From: Chrysoporthe austroafricana
Taxonomy: Eukaryota > Ascomycota > Sordariomycetes > Diaporthales > Cryphonectriaceae
NCBI GenBank assembly: GCA_001051155.2
Contig: JYIP02000008.1
Coordinates: forward strand, 992,001-1,056,000
DNA length: 64,000 nucleotides
Direction of reading: 5' to 3'
The notes beneath the pieces were generated by a model. That model made no database searches, was not told the origin of the DNA, and was given only the letters and a program-made list of their open reading frames with translations. The position numbers and the translations under genes were made by a program. Of this stretch, positions 55,917 through 64,000 are shown one piece after another; the stretch's first letter is position 1, and every line of letters begins with the position of its first letter.

Positions 55917-56856
55917 TATGATGTGCTTCTCGGTGCTGCGCTAGATGGTCAGAGCATGAACGGAAGGGAGAGATGCCAGTTACAAGGGTGAAGGCTGAGG
56001 GTGAAGGCTACTGACCCTATTGTTGCTTGAATCCGCGTGGTGGGCTGTGCCATCTGGCCAAACCAATCAAAGCCGGGATGTGAGGCCGGTGCATCTAATG
56101 CACCTATAAATGCATATGTGCTGATGGTGAAGGAGGAATTTGAGAGCTTCAGCATTTTACTTTATGTGTGTAAAAGAAGGGGAGGACCAAAGGGCTTCTG
56201 TATGTACACAGTACATAACACATAGTCAGGCAGTACATAGTACACAACCTGCAAAAAGGTTGGTCCCATGGCCAACCTACCACAACCGTTGGGCGCCATG
56301 GTTGCAGTTCGACTGCACTACCTAGCCCATGTGTGAGTTGAGGTTGAGGTGGTGCCTGGCTAGTACGGTCACACATCTACTGTGACCCTCAAGTAAGATG
56401 CAGTTGTGTCTGGGAGGGTGTATGTCGGCAGTCTGGTCCGGAGTGACATCTCTCCAGCTTATCGTGACTCGCAATAACTCCTGATGGTCCTTTTGTCAAT
56501 TATGCCGAGAATCATTAGCTATCCAAGTGCCAAGAAAAGGCTGCAGTGCTCCGACCTGCATGTTGAAATTTTGTTGGTTTTGTCCTGCCTACTTCCTGTC
56601 CTGTGCTAGATATGTGACAGCAGTCTAAAGGCCTTCAGCTTCACATCCTAGTCTTGTGCATAATGGCGCAGCGGTCATTCAGCTGAAAAGCTCGCAGTAA
56701 TTAGTCTGTGATACACATGCCAACAGATTCCAAGACAACCGTTCTCGATGCTTGTACTTGGGTTTTCAGACATCCCCGGCCCTGAACGAAGCATAATCAC
56801 AGGCCACAGTCCACCCATTGGTCTTGCGTCCATGCCCCTCAAGATCCACTCCCTTC
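55917..56856. other. intergenic between exporter start and aldo-keto reductase end
   Basis: About 940 nt. Contains short imperfect direct repeats of GTACAyAGTACATA-type near 56190-56250. No supported gene; presumably the exporter promoter. Confidence 0.45.
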
Positions 56857-57798
56857 TCAGATCATCGAGCCACGCACAGCCTTGACCGCATCCCAAAGCT
56901 CGTCCGCCAGTGCTGCCACCGGCGCGGGCAGCGGGCCTTTGCGGATGTTTGCCACCGTGTCGCCAACCTGAGCCAGCTTGCTCGCCCCCAGGACGATGCT
57001 GTCCCTGTCACTCAGTGCTGAGTGATGGGATATCCAGCGACTGGCCACCTCGACTGGAGGTAGCCCGTGCGCCTCGCAACCGGTAATGAACTTCTTCATA
57101 GCGGCCGCCACCTCCGGGGTGGCGTAGCCGCTCTTAGCGAACCGGCCAATGGGATTGCCGTTGGCGTCGACGTGCTTGCCAGTCAGGAAACCCGAGGCGA
57201 GCGTGTGCGACGCGAGAAAAGACATGTCGTGGGCTCGCAGGATGGGCAACACGCGCGTCTCCATGCCGCGTGTGAGCATGCTGTAGGTGCCTTGGTACCA
57301 GGATGGCTTCTCCCAGCCGTTCCGCTCGCACAGGTCGATGATCTTCTGCAGCGTTTCAGGCGGATGGTTCGCCACGCCCCAGGCCTTGGCGTGGCCCTGG
57401 GCGATCTGGTCCTGGAAGCTCTGGATCTGCTCCTCGAGAGGGGTGGCGGGGTCCGGGCGGTGCGCGAAGAGCACGTTGACGCCCTGTGGCCTGTGCAGGC
57501 GCTCGAGGCTGCCATCGGCCGACTTCTGCATGGCCGGGCGGCTCAGGTCGCCGCTACCGTCGCCCACCTCGGTATACACCTTGGTGTCGATCACGAAGGT
57601 AGCACTGAGCGCGTTGGCTGCGCCGAGGAGCTGCTCGGACTTGCCTGGGTCGAAGGGCGGATAGCGCGCGGCCGTGTCCAGGCGGTTGATGCCGAGCTCC
57701 TTGAGCGTCAGGAGCAGCCTCGTGACGGACTCGCTGTCCTGGAACTCCATCCCGTCCATGCCGAAGACACCCGTTCCGAAGACAAGTTGGGGTGCCAT
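56857..57798 (-). CDS. aldo-keto reductase (313 aa)
   Basis: Single exon; start taken at 57798 (MAPQLVFGTGVFG). The frame stays open with an earlier ATG at 57993, but a TATA-like site on this strand lies between the two and 313 aa fits the family. The catalytic tetrad is complete: Asp41 and Tyr46 (LDTAARY), Lys73 (VIDTKV) and His113 (LFAHRPD). NADPH site features near the C-terminus are SIVLGASKLAQVGDTV. The likely reaction is NADPH-dependent carbonyl reduction in the cytosol; substrate unknown. Its position between the exporter and the O-methyltransferase, all on the minus strand, suggests a tailoring step of the same pathway. Confidence 0.9.
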   Translation of the reverse strand: MAPQLVFGTGVFGMDGMEFQDSESVTRLLLTLKELGINRLDTAARYPPFDPGKSEQLLGAANALSATFVIDTKVYTEVGDGSGDLSRPAMQKSADGSLERLHRPQGVNVLFAHRPDPATPLEEQIQSFQDQIAQGHAKAWGVANHPPETLQKIIDLCERNGWEKPSWYQGTYSMLTRGMETRVLPILRAHDMSFLASHTLASGFLTGKHVDANGNPIGRFAKSGYATPEVAAAMKKFITGCEAHGLPPVEVASRWISHHSALSDRDSIVLGASKLAQVGDTVANIRKGPLPAPVAALADELWDAVKAVRGSMI

Positions 57799-58544
57799 TG
57801 GGGGAGAGTTCTTGTAGGAGATCTGACGTACTGTGTAGAGTGGCGGCCTTGGGCTTTGGCAGAAAATGGCGAGGTTGAGGAAGAAAGGCGCAGCCGCTCG
57901 ACCCCTCACCGCTCTATATATGCACGCGAGAAACCCATTATGTAGTAGTACCTTCTGTCCAACCGCTCTGACGAACCCGTTGGCTACCTCCATATTCGCT
58001 GCTACGATGGTCGGAGGAAGACGTCACCAGACGGGTTAGCCGATCGAGCAGACAAATGAGTTTTCCCACAGCAGGAGCCGTGCCGTGGTAGGTTGTATGC
58101 AAGTTGTGAAAGCTCAGCTTGGGGGCAAGAATACGCCCTCCGCGCCTTCGAGGACATAAGTACTGTACAGCACAGCAAATTAGTCAGCGCGGCTGTCACA
58201 CAGAGTGGCCAGCGTCAGCTGCAAAAGAAGATCGACCCTTGTGGATGACAGCCTGATCCTCGAGGTTGCGGGAGGTGGGGGCAAGACCAAGAACGAAAAT
58301 GGCTGAAAGTGTGAGTCCTAATCGAATTTTTCTAGACAATGCTGCCCTCCTCATAGGCATCGAGGCTGTCTGTCTGGTGTATGTGTTGCTCCACCGACAA
58401 AGCATCAATCCAGCACACTGCTTATCCGGCGACTATCAGAGATTCCATTTCATTATAGGCGCTCAAGTGCGAGTCACATCATGCCCATGTCCTGAAGCAA
58501 GGTAGCGTCATAATTGTCGACCGACCGACTAATAAGACACCTAT
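57799..58544. other. short intergenic region with the aldo-keto reductase promoter
   Basis: About 750 nt. Includes a TATA-like TATATAG on the minus strand at 57914-57920, a plausible core promoter for the reductase. The plus frame at 58266-58505 has no recognisable content. Confidence 0.45.
57914..57920 (-). promoter_or_regulatory. TATA-like box of the aldo-keto reductase gene
   Basis: TATATAG on the minus strand, about 115-120 nt upstream of the chosen ATG (57798) and downstream of the alternative ATG (57993). This argues for the shorter protein. Confidence 0.35.
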
Positions 58545-60097
58545 CTAAGCAGTTCCTCCCCAGAGAACCTCGATGATGCCCAAAGCAGACTCTTCGGGCT
58601 CAACTAGGCGGCCCATGACAAATCTAGAGTCGGCTTCGGCGAGCAACTCTTTCCACTCCTGCGCCGTCCTCTCTCTAGAGTTGAAGATGGCGCCCATGTT
58701 CAGGTCTTCAGCCCTCAGATTCTTTTCCTTTCTCATTGAGATCGCACCATGCTCAGGCATGCATGTTTCTTGGATGATAAGCTTTGCACCTGGCTTCAAA
58801 GCGGGAATTTGTGCCTAATACCAGTCAGAAGGAAACAGGCCAGAAACTCAATGAGGACGGCATTGAGCTACTCTTACCTTCAATATCCGGACACAGAATT
58901 TATCTGGCCAATTGTGCATGATCCAGCGGAAGATGAAGACATCCCCCTGGACAGTCTGTGGGGTGAATAGGTCATGGGGGTGGAATGATATCCTCCCAGA
59001 CAGGTCATCCGGCACCTTGCAGCCATCAACTACCCTGTCCATGTCCTGCACGACCATTGTGAGATTTCCAAATTGCCTGGCCAATGCCATGGCGACATGA
59101 CCTTGGGCCCCCCCGACATCAACGATCAGGGCTTTGCCTAGACTGGCCCAATCATAGCCGTCAAGGAGCTAATTTGTGTCAGCCTCAACATGTAGCAATC
59201 AAGAAAGGCTCTAGAGGGCCTACATGGACGTGATCAAATTCTGGCCGTGATGTCCACACCTGCATGGCACTTGCAAAGCGCACAGCCTTCTCGGGGCTGT
59301 TTCCAACGATGTCGTAAATGGATTGCGTCGTATTATTCGACAAGGCGAACGCCGTTTCGTTGAGCTCGGAGGATGCCGGCCATTTCTGTACGGCATCTAG
59401 CATCTAGTCAGGCCGTTAACTTCCCTGAGCAGCCCGAAAAGAAGAAGGGAAGCGGCAAACCTTAGTTGCCGCCGGCCACATCTCTTCGGTGCCGATTCTA
59501 AGCCAATCATTCATGTTTGTCGTAGCAATAGCCTTAGAAGCCTTGGTGTGGGCAACCAGGCCCGTCTCGGGCTCGCAGAACACATGCCTGTGCAGGAACT
59601 CGAATCAGAGCTCGTCGACTTCAAAACCATGAGAAGAAGCATACATCGTCATGGCATGTCGAAGCAGGCGGGTGATCATCTGCTCGGCCAGACCCGTCTG
59701 TTGAGCGATAGCTCCAAAGGAGATAGTGCCGCCGACAGGAACTAGACTCGCAATGTTGAAGCGAGAGATGGTTTGTAGGCACACGCCGTTGTTGTGCTAC
59801 CTCTGCTTAGTTACATGGCCTAGTGCATCTTTGGCCCGTGGGAATACCGTGGTAACTCACGCCACTGTGGTTATAGAGCAAGCTCAGGGGCTCCAACAGC
59901 AGATCCTGAAGCTCAGCAGCCGCATCGAGTACTGCGCTTTGCGCACTCAGAGTCTCCCTCGGGAACATAGGCGCATCTTCGTGAAAGGAAGGGGACGGAA
60001 TATCCATAGACGAGAGGAGTTCCTCGATCTTTGCAACGGACTCAGATATTGTTGCTGCGAGCTGCGCAATGCGCGAAAGTGACTTGCCTGAAGCCAT
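58545..60097 (-). CDS. class I O-methyltransferase, fungal secondary-metabolite type (418 aa)
   Basis: Six exons: 60097-59861, 59796-59645, 59587-59461, 59403-59224, 59168-58878 and 58814-58545. The 57-nt intron 59588-59644 (GTATGC donor, CACAG acceptor) removes an apparent TGA and gives RHAMTMHVFCEPETGLVAHT. The N-terminal half is the helical dimerisation domain with RLLRHAMTM. The C-terminal half has SAM motif I LIVDVGGAQGH near residue 249, then DLFTPQTVQGDVFIFRWIMH with NWPD (the catalytic-His region), and LKPGAKLIIQETCMPEHGAI. Plant- and fungal-type O-methyltransferases of this kind methylate phenolic or enolic hydroxyls. Divergent from the synthetase gene across a 1.26 kb region. Confidence 0.92.
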
Positions 60098-61359
60098 GGT
60101 GATGGCTATAGAGAGCTCCAATGGGATGGATGCACTAGTCTGGCGTTGGGAGAATGTGAGGGAGAGCACCGACGAAGTACGGAGGTCTACAGTCGTCAAT
60201 ATATCACGCCCGAAAAAGGAAAAAAAAGAATGAAAGAAAAAGAGAAAAAAAATAGACTCACTGTCAGCCAGTGGCTGCAACTTCTGCAGCTGCATTGAGT
60301 CTCCTTATTCAATTGAGCTCGTATTTGGCTAGCCCTATTGCATATATATAGCTAGCCTTTCTTATTCGGCTTATCCTCTTACCTTTCTTGGCCTAATGAT
60401 ACCTCCTCACGTAGGCACTCATGTTTTGCCTCTCTGTCTCGCTTTCTGTTTTTAAAAAGGCGGAAGGGAGGGGAGAGCTTGGTGAGGTCTGCAGTTGCTG
60501 CTAGACCGAGAAAGGTAAAAAAGAGCCTGGGCCGAACAAGGAAGAGATATTAGCCGAGTATAGCCGCAACATTGAAAATAGTAATAGTCGCCATCCTCGA
60601 CCAGCGGAAAGAGAGAACGAAACGAGTGCTTGTTCTCACCAAGGCCCATCACGAGCTCCTTGTCGGAGTCCTTGTCGTGGACAGCCCCCACTGGTGGTTT
60701 AAGCTGTGGCACGTGCTCGATAGGCCAGTATATTGCAGCAAACGGGATTCGTCAACAACCTTTAGATATCGTTATAGAAGAACGGAGTTCGCTTCCCTTC
60801 TAAGGTGGATGTCCGGGGGTAGGTATACAGAGAGCCCTACCCACTTGAGTGCTACCAACCTCCACGGCCAGCCTTGCGAGCGCATGCTGAGAACGTAAAT
60901 GCCAAAGGCAGTCTTGTCCGATAATTGTCAGTTTTTAGCATGCGCTGTAAGCTGAGCTGACGTTCCGTATGCTGAGGATGGCCGTTCGATCAATCCAATA
61001 GCGATATTCTTTATCGTACGCCGGTGCGACGAGGCGCTCCCGTGTGACGGTGAGCCCAGCCTTGTGTATGGAAACGATAGCAGGCAGAGCAGGGATTCTC
61101 CTACGTGATGAAAGAAGCCACAACAGAGCCAAGGCATGCCAATTCATCCCAGGGAACCTGGTGCCTATGGCGGTGAGCGAGTACGCAGTCTGAGGGCCAA
61201 CGGGATGGGATTCAATGTGATATCTAGGACTCTGTAGACGCGTAAGATTGCAAGTAGAAATGATTTCACCACCACGGTTCCCGAGATCATCTAAGTTCCA
61301 AAGACCCATTGTCAAGAAAAATTCCTTTCCCATCATTTGCAGCTTTTACGCATCACGCA
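60098..61359. promoter_or_regulatory. shared divergent upstream region of the O-methyltransferase and synthetase genes
   Basis: 1262 nt between two divergent start codons, so a bidirectional promoter region is likely. It has an A-rich run near 60218-60251. The frames at 60572-60898 (plus) and 60935-61336 (minus) are not recognisable as genes. No clear regulator binding site was identified by eye. Confidence 0.5.
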
Positions 61360-64000
61360 ATGGCTTTTCTCAACATTTCTGATCTGCTGGTTTACTTCTG
61401 GACAGGGATCCTTAGATTGCCCCTGTGTCAGTCATTGGAGCCCAAACTGCTTGCGCTGGAGCCCGTGGATGAAGAAGAATGTCTTCAAGACATTCTCAAG
61501 TCCAGGGCTGAGACTAGCAAAGGCACTATTCTGTGCTATCCCTCCGGTAACACCTCCAACGGCCAAGAGTTTACATATCGTCAGCTGTACGCCAAAGCCA
61601 GCGAATACAGTCTGATCGTTCGAGAAATTGAAGGCTTCGGAGAGGGCAGCCCAGTTCTTCTGCACCTCGACGAACACTGGGACGTTCTCGTGTGGTTCTG
61701 GGCTGTTCTCCTCGCCGACGGCCTGCCAGTTCTGTCTTCACCTTTCAGCCATGTCGAGGACCACCGACGTCGGCACATCCAAGGGCTTTCGACCCTTCTT
61801 CAGTCGCCGATCTGTCTTATCCGATCTAGCTCCCTGGATTTATTCGAAGGAGCTCACTCATTACGCCACTACACGCTTGAATCTCTGCTTGAGAACCGAG
61901 CTCCATCAACCCTTGGCGCTGGGACGGATCGTCCCAAATACTCGGGAGGACGAGCTCTCGCAATGCTCATGCTCACCTCCGGGAGCACTGGCAACGCAAA
62001 GGCCGTACGCCTTACCCACAAACAGGTACTAGCCGCCGTCTCCGGCAAGGCCTCAGTGCGCGCACTCCCAGCGGCCGGCTCATTCCTGAACTGGATCGGC
62101 CTCGACCATGTCGCGAGTCTCGTCGAGATCCACATCCAGGCACTATGGCTGGGCGTCGACCAGATCCACGCAAGCCCCGGTGTTATCATCTCCTCACCGA
62201 AGACCTTTCTGGACCTCCTCAGCCGCCACCACGTCTGCCGAACCTTTGCGCCCAACTTCTTCCTCGCGAAGCTCGTCTCGACGATGGCATCCGAACCGCA
62301 AGATACCACCGCCGCTCCGTGGAACCTGGCGAGCCTGACGGTGGTCGCGTCCGGCGGCGAGGCCAACGACGTCAAGACGTGCGTGGCCGCATCTGCGCTA
62401 TTCGAGAGCTATGGCGCGCGCTGTAACGTTATCACGCCCGGCTTTGGCATGACGGAGACATGCGCGGGGTCTATCTTCAACCTCGAGTTCCCGGAGTACG
62501 ACGTGGCGCACGGCCGCGCAACGGCCAGCCTGGGCAAGTGCATGAAGGGAATCGAGATGCGTGTGACTCTGGCCACGGGCGAGGATGGTCTAAGACTCGC
62601 ACCCCCGAACGAGACGGGAAATCTGGAGGTACGCGGCTCTGTCGTCTTTGATGGGTACTATCGCAACCAGATAGCCACAACGGAGGCTTTCCCGTGGCAT
62701 GACGGATGGTTCCGCACGGGTGACCAAGCCTATATTGATTCATATGGCAACTTGTGTCTCATCGGCCGGACCAAGGAAGTCGTCAACATCAACGGAGTGA
62801 AGATCGTTGCGGCAGACATTGACTCGCTCCTGGAGCAGGCGCTCGGCGACCGAGTCGCCTGTTTTGTTATGTTCCCATCGAGGGCGGCTCATACCGAGCG
62901 TATTACAATTGGTTATGTGCCTAAGAGCTGGCCGCATATCGGCTCCGAGATGACTGAGATCGAGCGTCTGGCAGTGCAAGCATGCATCACAGGTGCCTCT
63001 GCTCGTCCAATGATCTTCTGCCTCAGTCCATCGTCAGTCCCATTGATGCCTGTATCGACGCTTGGGAAGATTTCCAGGGCCAAGATGCAGTCCTTGTTCG
63101 AATCTGGGATTTTCGATGAGGACGTCAAACTGTATAACCAGAATCTGCTTGCCTACAAGAAAGAGCGCCAGCTCCAAAGCGGAGCAATTGCAAGCTTGGC
63201 TGAGACTTTGCTCATCGAGGATGTAGCAGAGACTCTTGGCGCTGGCCCTGGCGGAATCGGCGTCGAAAACCTATTCTTCGAGCTGGGCTTCACGTCGATG
63301 GATCTCATCCGCCTGAAGAATCGCATCGACACTCGGCTAGGCATCTCAGTCCCCATCATCACACTTATGAAAAACCCCACCGTTCGTTCGCTGGCTGCGG
63401 CTCTCAACCTAGAGCAGTCTTGCAGAGGAGCGGTCCCTTACGATCCAGTGGTCACCTTCAGGTCTATGGGCTCAAAAGCACCTCTATGGCTTGTGCACCC
63501 TGGTGTGGGGGAGGTGCTGGTCTTCGTCGGGCTGGCACAGCATCTTGCCGACGATGACCGCCCGGTCTACGTACTCCGAGCCCGGGGCTTCGAGCCCGGG
63601 CAAACGGGGTTCCGCGACATCACCGAGGCCGTCGACACGTATATACAAGCTATCCGGCGGCGGCAGCCGCAGGGACCATACGTCCTGGCGGGCTATAGCT
63701 ACGGCACGATGCTCGCCTTTGAGATGTCTAAGCGTCTGAACGCTCTCGACGGCGGCAGCGTGGTGCGTTTCTTGGGTAGCTTTAACCTGCCGCCGCACAT
63801 CAAGACCCGCATGCGCCAACTGAGCTGGAACATGTGCCTCCTACATCTGACCTACTTTCTTGGCCTGACGACTGAGCAGTTCGCCGAGGAGGTGGGGCAG
63901 ACGGACTACCGCGCGCTGGCCCGCGGCGAGGCGCTGGCGTACATCGTGGGCGCAGCGGACGCGGCACGCATGACCGAGCTCGGGCTGGAAGACCGGGCAC
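61360..64000 (+). CDS. NRPS-like A-T-TE synthetase (partial, continues past window)
   Basis: From ATG 61360 the frame is open for 880 codons to the edge, with no intron seen. Adenylation domain: A3 LTSGSTGNAKAVRL (residues ~205-218), A4 region FLNWIGLDHVASLVEIH, A5 GFGMTETC, A7 WFRTGDQAYI, A8 IGRTKEVVNING and A10 LGKISRAK with Lys570. Carrier domain: phosphopantetheine Ser646 in LGFTSMDLIRL. Thioesterase: WLVHPGVGEVLVF, then GYSYG with Ser780. There is no condensation domain. Proteins of this shape (TdiA, AtqA, BtyA, ApvA type) activate two aryl alpha-keto acids and the TE couples them into a benzoquinone, furanone or dioxolanone. The position usually holding the amino-group-binding Asp reads like this keto-acid group. 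The product is not predictable from sequence alone. Confidence 0.92.
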   Translation, partial: MAFLNISDLLVYFWTGILRLPLCQSLEPKLLALEPVDEEECLQDILKSRAETSKGTILCYPSGNTSNGQEFTYRQLYAKASEYSLIVREIEGFGEGSPVLLHLDEHWDVLVWFWAVLLADGLPVLSSPFSHVEDHRRRHIQGLSTLLQSPICLIRSSSLDLFEGAHSLRHYTLESLLENRAPSTLGAGTDRPKYSGGRALAMLMLTSGSTGNAKAVRLTHKQVLAAVSGKASVRALPAAGSFLNWIGLDHVASLVEIHIQALWLGVDQIHASPGVIISSPKTFLDLLSRHHVCRTFAPNFFLAKLVSTMASEPQDTTAAPWNLASLTVVASGGEANDVKTCVAASALFESYGARCNVITPGFGMTETCAGSIFNLEFPEYDVAHGRATASLGKCMKGIEMRVTLATGEDGLRLAPPNETGNLEVRGSVVFDGYYRNQIATTEAFPWHDGWFRTGDQAYIDSYGNLCLIGRTKEVVNINGVKIVAADIDSLLEQALGDRVACFVMFPSRAAHTERITIGYVPKSWPHIGSEMTEIERLAVQACITGASARPMIFCLSPSSVPLMPVSTLGKISRAKMQSLFESGIFDEDVKLYNQNLLAYKKERQLQSGAIASLAETLLIEDVAETLGAGPGGIGVENLFFELGFTSMDLIRLKNRIDTRLGISVPIITLMKNPTVRSLAAALNLEQSCRGAVPYDPVVTFRSMGSKAPLWLVHPGVGEVLVFVGLAQHLADDDRPVYVLRARGFEPGQTGFRDITEAVDTYIQAIRRRQPQGPYVLAGYSYGTMLAFEMSKRLNALDGGSVVRFLGSFNLPPHIKTRMRQLSWNMCLLHLTYFLGLTTEQFAEEVGQTDYRALARGEALAYIVGAADAARMTELGLEDRA

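Noticed and set aside
57067..57945. 292-codon plus-strand frame antisense to the aldo-keto reductase
   Set aside because: GC-driven shadow; Arg/Leu/Gly/Val-biased text without domains opposite a complete catalytic tetrad.
57799..57993. Longer aldo-keto reductase start at 57993
   Set aside because: A TATA-like box on the same strand lies between the two ATGs, the extra 65 residues are not family-like, and MAPQLVFGTG is the usual start.
59588..59644. Apparent in-frame TGA in the O-methyltransferase (after ..EVDEL)
   Set aside because: A 57-nt intron with GTATGC donor and CACAG acceptor removes it and restores MTMHVFCEPETG, the family text.
60935..61336. 133-codon minus frame with ATG in the synthetase upstream region
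   Set aside because: Would start 23 nt from the synthetase ATG on the other strand; no recognisable domain, no splice support. Kept only as part of the promoter region.
1..64000. tRNA, rRNA and CRISPR arrays
   Set aside because: No B-box/A-box pair, rRNA-like sequence or spaced identical repeats were found on reading. A GGTTCGA-like string near 38685 lacks the rest of a tRNA.

Overview
The window reads as nuclear DNA of a filamentous ascomycete (Pezizomycotina). Genes carry short introns (about 50-90 nt, GTAAGT/GTGAGT donors). The gene families are fungal: RTA1-like, fungal-rhodopsin, Pal1, a CBM1-linked esterase, a pogo/Fot1-type transposase and an A-T-TE NRPS-like synthetase. ERO1 ends in the ER-retention signal HDEL. 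I cannot name the species. All coordinates, splice sites and translations were read by eye; no searches were run.

Left part (1 to ~31 kb), accessory in character: a broken pogo-type transposase; a small secreted protein (1923); a decayed MFS sugar transporter (3602-6020); an RTA1-like membrane protein; a frameshifted CBM1-CE16 esterase (10774-12036); an opine-dehydrogenase-like enzyme (12966); an MCT-type MFS transporter (15074); a SAM methyltransferase (17022); an NmrA-like oxidoreductase (19098); a membrane protein with an Asn/Glu-rich heptapeptide repeat and a probable 1-nt frame break (21305); a putative micro-exon zinc-knuckle gene (~24.8-26.05 kb, minus); a frameshifted BNR_4 gene (27676); and a second decayed sugar transporter (30290). 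Gene-poor stretches separate them.

Middle part (31-50 kb), GC-richer and mostly core genes: DPH2, a conserved unknown, an alpha/beta hydrolase, a Pal1-like protein, USB1, ERO1, a DOPA-dioxygenase-family protein and a rhodopsin-like membrane protein. Embedded among them is a heavily broken copy of a fungal family often mislabelled geranylgeranyl pyrophosphate synthetase (45218-46349).

Right part (51 kb to the edge): a compact probable biosynthetic cluster of cytochrome P450, MFS exporter, aldo-keto reductase, O-methyltransferase and a divergently transcribed A-T-TE NRPS-like synthetase that runs off the window. By family logic the synthetase would condense two aryl alpha-keto acids into a quinone, furanone or dioxolanone core. 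Reduction, O-methylation and oxidation would follow, with the MFS protein exporting the product. No aminotransferase or regulator is visible; either may lie beyond 64000.

Two points stand out: the undescribed cluster, and a minus-strand gene apparently built of ten or more tiny phase-0 exons. Seven of the eight nonsense codons read in the broken coding regions are TAG, as CpA-to-TpA change (RIP-like or deamination) at CAG codons would give, while the core genes are intact.
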